Shown: one piece after another, positions 1 through 5,371 of the stretch
Position numbering within the stretch: position 1 is the first letter of the stretch
Layout: every line of letters starts with the position of its first letter
Source: Pseudomonadota bacterium
GTDB taxonomy: Bacteria; Pseudomonadota; Gammaproteobacteria; Magnimaribacterales; D2472
DNA: 5,371 nucleotides
Direction: 5' to 3'
Assembly (NCBI GenBank): GCA_010024215.1
Contig: RGHK01000069.1
Span: 1 to 5,371 of the forward strand
The notes under the pieces: generated by a model
Databases searched by the model: none
Seen by the model: the letters and a program-made list of their open reading frames with translations, nothing else
Told to the model about the DNA's origin: nothing
Translations under genes and position numbers: made by a program

Positions 1-268
1 TTCAAATTGTGGGCAAGAATTTGAACTAATACAGAAGTTTAGTGATAAACCTAAAACTAAATGTCCAAATTGCGAACAAGATACTCTTAGTAAGCTTGTA
101 TCAGCACCATCTTTTAGATTAAAAGGTGGAGGATGGTATGAAACGGATTTTAAAACAGGTAAAAAAAAGAATTTGGTATCAAATGATAAAGAATCAGCTA
201 ATAAATCTGTACAAAATGCACCAACTGACTCCAAGAATGTGACCAAACAAGATAAGATTAGTAAATAA
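1..268 (+). CDS. FmdB-family zinc-ribbon protein, 3' part (5' end outside window)
   Basis: Reading from base 2, 88 codons end at TAA 266-268. The visible protein starts SNCGQEFE, so only about eight residues (in this family usually MPxYEYxC) appear to lie upstream. Two Cys pairs would make the zinc ribbon: the second Cys of the first CxxC is visible residue 3, and CPNC is at residues 21-24. Next comes the family hallmark LVSAPSFRLKGGGWYETDFK (residues 32-51), then a polar Lys/Asn/Ser-rich tail of about 35 residues with no fold I can recognise. This is the FmdB/CxxC_CxxC_SSSS putative regulatory family (small cytoplasmic proteins of unknown molecular role), commonly found just upstream of aspS in gammaproteobacteria. 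Fifteen bases separate it from aspS, so co-transcription is likely. In relatives such as Pseudomonas a DUF502 membrane-protein gene usually lies between the two; it is absent here. Family assignment is firm; function is not known. Confidence 0.9.
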   Translation, partial: SNCGQEFELIQKFSDKPKTKCPNCEQDTLSKLVSAPSFRLKGGGWYETDFKTGKKKNLVSNDKESANKSVQNAPTDSKNVTKQDKISK

Positions 269-272
269 TTAT

Positions 273-277
273 AGGGA
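273..277 (+). promoter_or_regulatory. Ribosome binding site of aspS
   Basis: AGGGA lies 6 nt before the ATG at 284, in the 15-nt gap after the zinc-ribbon gene. It is one of the few good Shine-Dalgarno matches in the window and supports 284 as the aspS start. Confidence 0.65.
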
Positions 278-283
278 AATATT

Positions 284-2050
284 ATGAGATCTCACTATTG
301 TGGAGAAATAACTTCAAAAAATCTAAATGAAGAGATAACTATCTGTGGTTGGATTCACAAAAGACGTGACCATGGTGGGGTTATTTTTCTAGATGTAAGA
401 GATATTAAAGGTATTTGTCAGGCTGTAATTAACCCAGACAACTCTGAATCTTTTGCAATTGCTGAAAGTTTAAGAAATGAATATGTTGTTCAAATAACTG
501 GAGTGGTCAAGGCAAGACTAGAAGGAACAATAAATAAAAATATGACAACTGGTGAAGTAGAGCTTGAAAGCAAAGATATTAAAATTCTGAGCAAAGCTGA
601 AACTCCTGTATTTCCATTAGATGATTATCAGGATGTCAATGAAGATGTTCGCTTAAAAAATAGAGTCTTAGATTTAAGAAGACCAGAGATGAATCATAGG
701 ATTGTTACCAGATCCAAAATAACTTCAATGATACGTAATTATTTAGATGACAATGATTTTAACGAAATAGAAACTCCTATTCTTACAAGAGCTACTCCTG
801 AAGGAGCTAGGGATTATATTTTACCTAGTAGAGTGCAACCAGGAAATTTCTTTGCATTACCCCAATCTCCTCAGCTTTTTAAACAACTATTAATGATGGG
901 TGGATTAGATAAGTACTATCAAATTGCTAGATGTTTTAGAGATGAAGACCTTAGAGCTGATCGTCAACCAGAATTTACTCAAATAGATATCGAAGCATCT
1001 TTTATTGATCAAAATTATATTATGGAAGTTGGCGAGGGTATGGTTAAAGGTCTTGTTGAGGAATTTTGTAACGATAAGCTAGAAGATTTTGCAGTTTTGG
1101 ATTGGCATGACTCTATGAGAGATTATGGTTGCGATAAACCAGATCTTAGAATTCCTCTAAAACTTGTTGAAATTTCAGATTTAGTAAAAGACGAAGAGTT
1201 TAAGGTGTTCGCTGAGCCCGCAAAAGATAAAAATTCTAGAGTCGTAGTATTGAAAATTCCTGGAGGAAATTCACTATCAAGAGGTCAAATTGATGACTAC
1301 ACTAAATTTGTTTCAAAATTGGGAGCAAAAGGTCTCGCTTATATTAAGGTTAATGACAAAAGTGATCTAGAAAATGGTCTTCAATCGCCAATATTAAAAT
1401 TTTTAAAGTCAGAAACAATTTCAGCATTAATTAACGATTTAGAACTTGAAAACGATGACCTGTTATTTTTTGGTGCTGGCAAAAAAAATGTTGTTAATTT
1501 GAGCATGAGTAGCTTAATTAAAAAGATAGGGGAAGACCTATCTTTATATACATCTAAATGGGCTCCATGTTGGGTTGTAAACTTTCCTATGTTTGAAAAA
1601 AATAGTGATGGTAATTTAACCTCTCTTCATCATCCATTCACGTTACCAAATTGCTCAATTGATGAGTTAAAAAATGCTCCTGAAGATGCTATTGCATTCG
1701 CATATGATATTGTCCTGAACGGTTATGAGATCGGAGGCGGTTCTTTAAGAGTATTTGATGCTGATATGCAAAGTGCAATATTTGATATATTACAAATAAG
1801 TAAAGAAGAGGCTGAAAGTAAATTTGGCTTTTTAATAAAAGCTTTATCATCAGGCTGCCCACCTCATGGCGGCATTGCGTTTGGCCTTGATAGGTTAGTA
1901 ATGTTAATAACTGACACAAGTAATATAAGAGATGTTATTGCATTCCCAAAAACACAAAGCGCAACCTGTTTACTAACTAATGCACCAAGCAAGGTAGATC
2001 AATCACAATTAGATGAACTAAAAATTATTAGTACTCACAAGGAAGATTAG
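284..2050 (+). CDS. aspS: Aspartyl-tRNA synthetase, bacterial type, probably non-discriminating (Asp/Asn)
   Basis: Class IIb aminoacyl-tRNA synthetase, cytoplasmic, that activates aspartate with ATP and charges tRNA-Asp. At 588 residues it matches the usual bacterial length (about 590). Domains in order: N-terminal OB-fold anticodon-binding domain (about 1-105, with GWIHKRRDHGG at 22-32); the first part of the catalytic core; the bacterial GAD insertion (about 290-415); and the rest of the core. Visible core motifs are TPILTRATPEGARDY (164-178), class II motif 2 around FRDEDLRADRQPEFTQ (218-233) with the ATP-binding Arg219, the His-His pair HHPF (449-452), and class II motif 3 GIAFGLDRLVM (530-540) with Arg537. 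His30 and Gly81 in the OB fold match the Pseudomonas-type non-discriminating enzyme, where E. coli has Leu and Lys. If so, it would also make Asp-tRNA(Asn) for GatCAB amidation. The stop is 4 nt before yebC. Identity is certain; tRNA specificity is inferred. Confidence 0.98.
   Translation: MRSHYCGEITSKNLNEEITICGWIHKRRDHGGVIFLDVRDIKGICQAVINPDNSESFAIAESLRNEYVVQITGVVKARLEGTINKNMTTGEVELESKDIKILSKAETPVFPLDDYQDVNEDVRLKNRVLDLRRPEMNHRIVTRSKITSMIRNYLDDNDFNEIETPILTRATPEGARDYILPSRVQPGNFFALPQSPQLFKQLLMMGGLDKYYQIARCFRDEDLRADRQPEFTQIDIEASFIDQNYIMEVGEGMVKGLVEEFCNDKLEDFAVLDWHDSMRDYGCDKPDLRIPLKLVEISDLVKDEEFKVFAEPAKDKNSRVVVLKIPGGNSLSRGQIDDYTKFVSKLGAKGLAYIKVNDKSDLENGLQSPILKFLKSETISALINDLELENDDLLFFGAGKKNVVNLSMSSLIKKIGEDLSLYTSKWAPCWVVNFPMFEKNSDGNLTSLHHPFTLPNCSIDELKNAPEDAIAFAYDIVLNGYEIGGGSLRVFDADMQSAIFDILQISKEEAESKFGFLIKALSSGCPPHGGIAFGLDRLVMLITDTSNIRDVIAFPKTQSATCLLTNAPSKVDQSQLDELKIISTHKED
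2039..2045 (+). promoter_or_regulatory. Ribosome binding site of yebC, inside the end of aspS
   Basis: AAGGAAG overlaps the last codons of aspS and lies about 9-11 nt before the yebC ATG at 2055. Because the site is within aspS coding sequence, ribosomes ending aspS would pass over it, consistent with coupled translation. Confidence 0.5.
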
Positions 2051-2054
2051 ATAT

Positions 2055-2792
2055 ATGGCTGGACATTCCAAATGGGCAAATATTAAGCACAGAAAAGCTA
2101 GGCAAGATGCTTCTAGAGGAAAAGTTTGGACCAAAGTAATAAGAGAAATTACTGTTGCAGCAAAAGGAGGGCCAGAACCAGATGATAACCCTAGGTTGAG
2201 ACTAGCCTTAGAAAAGGCTAATGCAGCAAATATGCCTAAAGATACTATCAAAAGAGCTATAGAAAAAGGCTCTGGTACTGGTGAAACTGGCGCGCTTGAG
2301 GAAATAGTTTTGGAAGGATATGGGCCTGGAGGTGTAGCCATCTTAGTAGAAGCCATGTCTGATAATAGAAATAGAACCGTTTCAGATGTTAGGCATGCAT
2401 TTTCAAAGTTTGGCGGTAATTTAGGTACGGATGGATCAGTTTCTTATTTATTTAATAAAATTGGCATCATTCATGTATCCAAAGATTATTCAGAGGAAGA
2501 TATATTAGAGGTAGCATTAGATGCTGGAGCTGATGATTTAGTAGATGAGGGTGAATATTTCGAAATCATTACTTCCAACACAGAGCTTTCAAATGTTTTA
2601 GAGGCCCTTAAAAATAGTAATATTGAAAAGACAAATGCAGAATTAACCCTAAGAGCAGAAACTTCAGTCTCTCTAGATCAAGAAACGTCAGAAAAAGTAT
2701 TAAAAATTATGGACTTTATGGATGAATTAGATGATGTTCAAGAAGTGCATACAAATGCTGAATTTCCAGAAAACTTTGAGGCTGAAGAATAA
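2055..2792 (+). CDS. yebC: YebC/PmpR-family protein (TACO1 family)
   Basis: 245 residues, the normal length of the family (about 240-250). The N-terminus MAGHSKWANIKHRKARQDA is the family signature, and the start is fixed by it. GGPEPDDNPRLRLALEKANAAN (about 38-59) and the PKDTIKRAIEKG helix (about 61-72) are also diagnostic. The acidic C-terminal part (LDAGADDL, then MDFMDELDDVQEVHTN near the end) matches domains II/III. YebC proteins were first described as DNA-binding transcription regulators (PmpR in Pseudomonas). More recent work on this family and mitochondrial TACO1 supports a ribosome-associated role in relieving stalling, for example at proline-rich sequences. Nothing in this window decides between these. 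The gene lies between aspS and what is normally ruvC, the standard gammaproteobacterial position. Its TAA is followed after one codon, in the same frame, by the TTG start of the next gene. Confidence 0.97.
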   Translation: MAGHSKWANIKHRKARQDASRGKVWTKVIREITVAAKGGPEPDDNPRLRLALEKANAANMPKDTIKRAIEKGSGTGETGALEEIVLEGYGPGGVAILVEAMSDNRNRTVSDVRHAFSKFGGNLGTDGSVSYLFNKIGIIHVSKDYSEEDILEVALDAGADDLVDEGEYFEIITSNTELSNVLEALKNSNIEKTNAELTLRAETSVSLDQETSEKVLKIMDFMDELDDVQEVHTNAEFPENFEAEE

Positions 2793-2795
2793 AAA

Positions 2796-3221
2796 TTGTC
2801 TATTAATTCAAGAAATAAAGGTGCTACTTTTGAAAGACAAATAGCTAACGCCTTAATAAATGATTTGAATTTAAAAAATCCTGTAAAAAGAATTCTAGAA
2901 CAAACCAGAACAAAAGAGTTGCCCGACTTAATGTTAGGAAATTGGTGCATCGAGTGCAAAGCCTATGGCAGTGGAGCTGAACCAAGGCCAGATTGGTGGG
3001 ATCAAGTTCTATCATCTTCTCAAGGTGAAAATCAAAAGCCTGCTCTTGTTTATAAATTTAATAACAGGCCAATCAAAGTTCGTGTTCTAGCTTCATGCAT
3101 AAATAATAAAATTAAGAATAATTTAATTACAGTAGATTTACTTTGGCCTGATTTTATTGAAATAATTCTTGAGTTATTTCAAGAGGATATCGAGTTGCAT
3201 GAGCAAAACTTTCAAGCATAA
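2796..3221 (+). CDS. Small PD-(D/E)XK nuclease, Hjc-like putative Holliday-junction resolvase in the ruvCAB position
   Basis: 141 residues. The N-terminal pattern SRNKGATFERQIANAL (5-20) puts a Glu (E13) in the first helix, as in archaeal Hjc and phage Hjc-like resolvases (KGxxFERE). A PD-(D/E)XK core follows: P43-D44, then E53-C54-K55 in the next strand (NWCIECKAYGSG). Presumed metal and catalytic residues are E13, D44, E53 and K55. A WWDQV segment (67-71) and strands PALVYKFNNRPIKVRVLA (about 83-100) complete the fold; the C-terminus (VDLLWPDFIEII) resembles the end of phage members. No membrane segment or signal peptide. The start is TTG at 2796: the yebC stop lies two codons upstream in the same frame, and the first in-frame ATG (codon 46) would lose the E13 helix and D44. 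A weak purine tract (GAAGA, 2784-2788) precedes it. Its last 23 bases overlap ybgC. Fold assignment is strong; junction-resolving activity is inferred from similarity and from its place where ruvC is expected. It could instead be another structure-specific or phage-derived nuclease. Confidence 0.8.
   Translation: MSINSRNKGATFERQIANALINDLNLKNPVKRILEQTRTKELPDLMLGNWCIECKAYGSGAEPRPDWWDQVLSSSQGENQKPALVYKFNNRPIKVRVLASCINNKIKNNLITVDLLWPDFIEIILELFQEDIELHEQNFQA
3181..3187 (+). promoter_or_regulatory. Possible ribosome binding site of ybgC
   Basis: AAGAGGA lies 11 nt before the ATG at 3199, inside the nuclease gene. The spacing is slightly long. It favours 3199 over the upstream in-frame TTG at 3169, which would place this site inside the coding sequence. 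Confidence 0.4.
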
Positions 3222-3627
3222 AGATTTTGAATTAACCATATATGTTGAAGATACTGATTTTCAAGGGTTTGTATATCATGCCAATTATATTAAATACTTC
3301 GAAAGAGCTAGGTCTGATTTTCTAACTAAAAATTCTATATCTCAGGAAGAGCTTAAAAAATCTAACTTAGTATTTGTAATTAAAAGAATACAAATTGATT
3401 ACTTAAATCCTGCAAAGCTTGGTGAAAATTTATTAGTTCAAACAAAAGTAGATAAAAAATCTAAAGTTAGAATGCTGTTTCATCAAAGTATAAAAAGTAT
3501 TGATACCGATATACAAATATGTGAAGGTATTGTTGAAGTATGTTTAATTGATATAGAAACAAAAACACCAAAACCTTTTCCTAATGATTTATTATTAATT
3601 TTTGATAGTGGTGAAGTAAATGAATGA
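3199..3627 (+). CDS. ybgC: YbgC, tol-pal-associated acyl-CoA thioesterase (hotdog fold)
   Basis: 142 residues from ATG 3199, close to E. coli YbgC (134). The 4-hydroxybenzoyl-CoA-thioesterase-type motif VEDTDFQGFVYHANYIKYFE (16-35) is clear: the second Asp of DTD (D20) is the expected catalytic residue, followed by G23 and the VYHANY segment, then ERAR at 35-38. The C-terminal half (VFVIKRIQIDYLNPAKLGE) fits the hotdog strands. The enzyme hydrolyses acyl-CoA thioesters; in E. coli it is linked to phospholipid metabolism and sits at the head of the tol-pal operon. It is cytoplasmic or peripheral to the inner membrane, with no transmembrane segment. An in-frame TTG at 3169 would add ten residues (MSYFKRISSC) with no counterpart in the family and deepen the overlap with the nuclease, so I reject it. 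The gene overlaps the nuclease by 23 nt and tolQ by 8 nt. Confidence 0.94.
   Translation: MSKTFKHKDFELTIYVEDTDFQGFVYHANYIKYFERARSDFLTKNSISQEELKKSNLVFVIKRIQIDYLNPAKLGENLLVQTKVDKKSKVRMLFHQSIKSIDTDIQICEGIVEVCLIDIETKTPKPFPNDLLLIFDSGEVNE
3610..3614 (+). promoter_or_regulatory. Ribosome binding site of tolQ, inside ybgC
   Basis: GGTGA, part of the extended Shine-Dalgarno consensus, lies 5 nt before the tolQ ATG at 3620 and within the last codons of ybgC. It supports that start and the 8-nt overlap. Confidence 0.45.
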
Positions 3628-4291
3628 TATCTCTGTGTTAAATCTCTTCTTAGAAGCTGGTTTGGTTGTAAAGTCTGTGATGGTAATACTATTAATCGCA
3701 TCTTTATTAACATGGATAGTTATAGTAGAAAGATACAATTTTTATAAAAAGATTAAATTAATTAATGACAGTTTTCTTGAGAGATTCTGGAGTGGAGAAG
3801 ACTTAAATGTTCTATATGATGAAATTAAGGATGAATCATTGCCTTTATTTGGTGCCCTTGGAGTTTTTAAAAGTGCTTTTAAAGAATTTAACCAAATTAG
3901 CACAAATTCTGAGATAACAGAGCTTGATTTAGAAGGTATTAATAGATGCATGAGAGTTGCAATAGCCTCTGATGAAGAAGAAATGAACAAACATCTTCCT
4001 TTTTTAGCAAATGTTGGATCTGTGAGTCCATATATTGGACTTTTGGGAACTGTTTGGGGGATTATGACATCTTTCCAGGGACTATCAGATGCTACTCAAG
4101 CAACTATTAATGCAGTTGCACCTGGTATTTCAGAGGCTTTGGTTGCAACAGCCATGGGTCTTTTTGCTGCTATTCCAGCTGTTATTGCTTTTAATAAATA
4201 CACATCAGAGCTTGAGACAATGAGTCAGTCAACTCTAATTTTTTCTGAAGAGCTTGCTAGTATTTTTTATAAGCAGTCTTTAAAAAAATAG
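3620..4291 (+). CDS. tolQ: TolQ, inner-membrane proton-channel subunit of the Tol-Pal system
   Basis: 223 residues, near E. coli TolQ (230), of the MotA/TolQ/ExbB family. Three membrane segments are visible: about 17-37 (VKSVMVILLIASLLTWIVIV), 127-150 and 168-192. A cytoplasmic domain of about 85 residues lies between TM1 and TM2. The family signatures are GSVSPYIGLLGTVWGIM (133-149) and APGISEALVATAMGLFAAIP (167-186), which line the channel. TolQ assembles around TolR and uses the proton gradient to drive TolA, helping outer-membrane constriction at division. The N-terminus MNDISVLNLFLEAGLVVK matches family starts (short periplasmic lead before TM1). The last codons are TTA AAA AAA TAG and the tolR ATG follows immediately in the same frame. 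TolQ rather than ExbB is chosen because of the ybgC-tolR-tolA context. Confidence 0.97.
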   Translation: MNDISVLNLFLEAGLVVKSVMVILLIASLLTWIVIVERYNFYKKIKLINDSFLERFWSGEDLNVLYDEIKDESLPLFGALGVFKSAFKEFNQISTNSEITELDLEGINRCMRVAIASDEEEMNKHLPFLANVGSVSPYIGLLGTVWGIMTSFQGLSDATQATINAVAPGISEALVATAMGLFAAIPAVIAFNKYTSELETMSQSTLIFSEELASIFYKQSLKK

Positions 4292-4714
4292 ATGATTTAC
4301 AGGCTAGGTAAAAAAAAGGAACTTAAAGCTGAAATAAATGTAGTCCCATACATAGATGTGATGCTTGTATTGCTTATTATATTTATGGTTCTTTCTCCTT
4401 TATTGATTCAAGGCATAGAGGTAAATCTTCCAAATACAGATACAACAAAAATGTCTGTACAAAATGAACCGTTAGTCATCTCTATAGATAATAAAGGAAA
4501 TTACTTTATCAATGTTGGAGATGAGTCGCTTCCAATAGATATCGAAGAATTAAAAAGAAAATCTAAAATCATCTTCGAAGCTAACCCAGAAATAGAAATA
4601 GTTTTTCAAAGTGACAAAGATGTAATTTTTGATAGTGTTGCTAAAGCAATGGCTGCTGTTCAAAGTGTTGGAATTACAAAAATTGGCATTGTGACCACAG
4701 GCTATGCAGACTAG
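4292..4714 (+). CDS. tolR: TolR, inner-membrane subunit of the Tol-Pal motor
   Basis: 140 residues (E. coli 142), ExbD/TolR family. A short basic cytoplasmic N-terminus (LGKKKELKAEINVVP, 5-19) leads into one membrane helix (about 22-42) starting with Asp22 in VPYIDVMLVLLIIFM. This Asp is the proton-handling residue equivalent to E. coli Asp23. The periplasmic part begins IQGIEVNLPNTDT, as in other TolR proteins (VEVDLP), and ends with the family-like VGITKIGIVTTG (about 125-136). It works with TolQ to energise TolA. It starts directly on the base after the tolQ stop (TAGATG), in the same frame, and I see no Shine-Dalgarno before it, so translation probably depends on ribosomes finishing tolQ. 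Its 3' end overlaps tolA by 11 nt. Confidence 0.96.
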   Translation: MIYRLGKKKELKAEINVVPYIDVMLVLLIIFMVLSPLLIQGIEVNLPNTDTTKMSVQNEPLVISIDNKGNYFINVGDESLPIDIEELKRKSKIIFEANPEIEIVFQSDKDVIFDSVAKAMAAVQSVGITKIGIVTTGYAD

Positions 4715-5339
4715 ATCAAACTACCTAATAGCAGCTTTTGTATCTTTTATGATTCATGCATCTATTATTCTGTATTTGACAGATTTTTTTTATTTTGAAA
4801 AGCAAAAAAGACCAGTGCTTAGTAAGCCAGTAAATGTTGAGTTATTATTTGAAACTGAGATAAAAAAATCTCCAAAACCAAAATTTGAGCAAAATATAAG
4901 CTCCAATCCTATTCCTGAAAATGTAATCAAAGAGGAGAATAAAATTGAGCTAAGCTCATTAATTCAAGATACTAATATCTTAAATTTAATTCAAGAAGAT
5001 CAAGCCATTCAAAGTCAGTCTGAAGATACTTTAATTAATGAATTTAGCAATCTTATTATTCAATCAATTCAGTCTGCATGGATAAAGCCACAAAATATTC
5101 AAGACGGCTTAATATGCGATATTAGAATGACCATAAACAAAAATGGAAGAGTGGTAAAGATTGATTTGGTGAAAAGCAGTGGGAATATAAGGTTTGATAA
5201 TTCTGCCTTAAAAGCTATATCAAGGGTTGAAACCTTTTCTTTTTTTAATAGAATTCCTTTCAATATTTATCAGAGTGATTTTAAAAATATTTTAATAACT
5301 TTTATGACCACCTACCTGATAAGATATGTATGCACATAA
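4704..5339 (+). CDS. tolA: TolA, short form of the periplasm-spanning Tol protein
   Basis: 211 residues, about half of E. coli TolA (421). Three parts remain. First, an N-terminal membrane anchor (about 7-29) with the TolA/TonB SxxxH motif (Ser14-FMI-His18), which contacts the TolQR motor. Second, a linker of only about 75 residues (about 32-105) with a KKSPKPK patch (54-60) and polar Glu/Asn/Gln-rich sequence, instead of the long Ala/Lys/Glu-rich helix. Third, a TolA/TonB-type C-terminal domain (about 107-200): helix NEFSNLIIQSIQSAW, strand GLICDIRMTINKNGRV, VKIDLVKSSGNIRFDNSALK, and the ending DFKNILITF. The last 11 residues (MTTYLIRYVCT) go past the usual end of the domain and are unlike it. 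Cys138 in the first strand has no obvious domain partner. No good ribosome site precedes ATG 4704; the 11-nt overlap with tolR suggests coupling. TolA is chosen over TonB from position. Confidence 0.9.
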   Translation: MQTRSNYLIAAFVSFMIHASIILYLTDFFYFEKQKRPVLSKPVNVELLFETEIKKSPKPKFEQNISSNPIPENVIKEENKIELSSLIQDTNILNLIQEDQAIQSQSEDTLINEFSNLIIQSIQSAWIKPQNIQDGLICDIRMTINKNGRVVKIDLVKSSGNIRFDNSALKAISRVETFSFFNRIPFNIYQSDFKNILITFMTTYLIRYVCT

Positions 5340-5371
5340 AACGAGTTGATGAGCTTAAAGAACAATTTAAA
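5330..5371 (+). CDS. Possible start of the next gene, unidentified (runs off window)
   Basis: ATG at 5330 opens a frame that stays open for 14 codons to the end of the window (MHIKRVDELKEQFK). It would overlap the end of tolA by 10 nt, in keeping with the other overlaps here. The expected next gene is tolB, which encodes a periplasmic protein with a hydrophobic signal peptide; this charged N-terminus does not look like one. The frame is too short to name, no Shine-Dalgarno is evident, and it could be spurious, with tolB starting further downstream. Confidence 0.3.
   Translation, partial: MHIKRVDELKEQFK

Noticed and set aside
1481..1488. Run of eight A in aspS as a possible frameshift
   Set aside because: The reading frame continues intact through the C-terminal catalytic motifs, so no error or programmed shift is needed.
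1689..1919. Other minus-strand open frames (also 2738-2959, 3483-3713 and 3742-3990)
   Set aside because: Each lies opposite clear coding sequence, with low-complexity, non-conserved translations.
2018..2356. Minus-strand open frame of 112 codons opposite the start of yebC
   Set aside because: It is a shadow of the highly conserved yebC coding sequence, has no family resemblance, and spans the aspS/yebC junction on the wrong strand.
3169..3198. Upstream TTG start for ybgC adding ten residues
   Set aside because: The extra residues have no counterpart in YbgC proteins, and the ATG at 3199 gives the family-typical N-terminus with a purine-rich site upstream.
2796..3221. The small nuclease as a YraN/UPF0102 or a diverged RuvC
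   Set aside because: It lacks the GEIDLI-type motif of YraN, and its D-x8-ExK arrangement is PD-(D/E)XK, not the four-acidic-residue RNase H-like site of RuvC.
4307..4318. GGT AAA AAA AAG in tolR, matching the A-AAA-AAG slippery heptamer of dnaX; the same string occurs at 158-169 in the zinc-ribbon gene
   Set aside because: A -1 shift in tolR gives a stop after two codons, and no stimulatory hairpin is evident. Lysine runs in an AT-rich genome explain it.

Overview
The window is a tightly packed, one-direction (+ strand) stretch of an AT-rich genome, with roughly one third G+C by eye. It carries the conserved gammaproteobacterial neighbourhood zinc-ribbon protein (FmdB family) – aspS – yebC – [ruvCAB slot] – ybgC – tolQ – tolR – tolA. 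Gene order and protein sequence point to Gammaproteobacteria. The low G+C, near-absence of intergenic DNA and shortened TolA suggest a small, streamlined genome such as a marine SAR86-like lineage. That placement is inference, because no rRNA or marker tree is available here.

Layout: positions 1-268 hold the 3' part of an FmdB-family zinc-ribbon gene. aspS (284-2050) encodes a full-length bacterial aspartyl-tRNA synthetase whose anticodon-binding domain carries residues typical of the non-discriminating, Pseudomonas-type enzyme. yebC (2055-2792) follows after 4 nt. Where most gammaproteobacteria have ruvC, ruvA and ruvB there is a single 141-codon gene (2796-3221). It encodes a small PD-(D/E)XK nuclease resembling archaeal/phage Hjc-type Holliday-junction resolvases and starts at TTG. 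It overlaps ybgC (3199-3627), which overlaps tolQ (3620-4291). tolR (4292-4714) abuts tolQ with no gap, and tolA (4704-5339) overlaps tolR. A further frame opens at 5330 and runs off the window; its first 14 codons do not look like a TolB signal peptide.

The genes fall into three functional blocks: translation (AspRS and YebC), a nuclease in the recombination-gene slot, and the Tol envelope machine (YbgC with TolQ-TolR-TolA, the proton-driven inner-membrane motor that connects to the outer membrane during division). All junctions lie between a 23-nt overlap and a 15-nt gap, so the whole window is probably read as one or a few long transcripts with translational coupling. No promoter, terminator, RNA gene, mobile element or CRISPR array could be supported, and no stretch longer than 15 nt lies outside coding sequence.

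The main point of interest is the Hjc-like nuclease alone at the ruvCAB position: a possible non-homologous replacement of RuvC.
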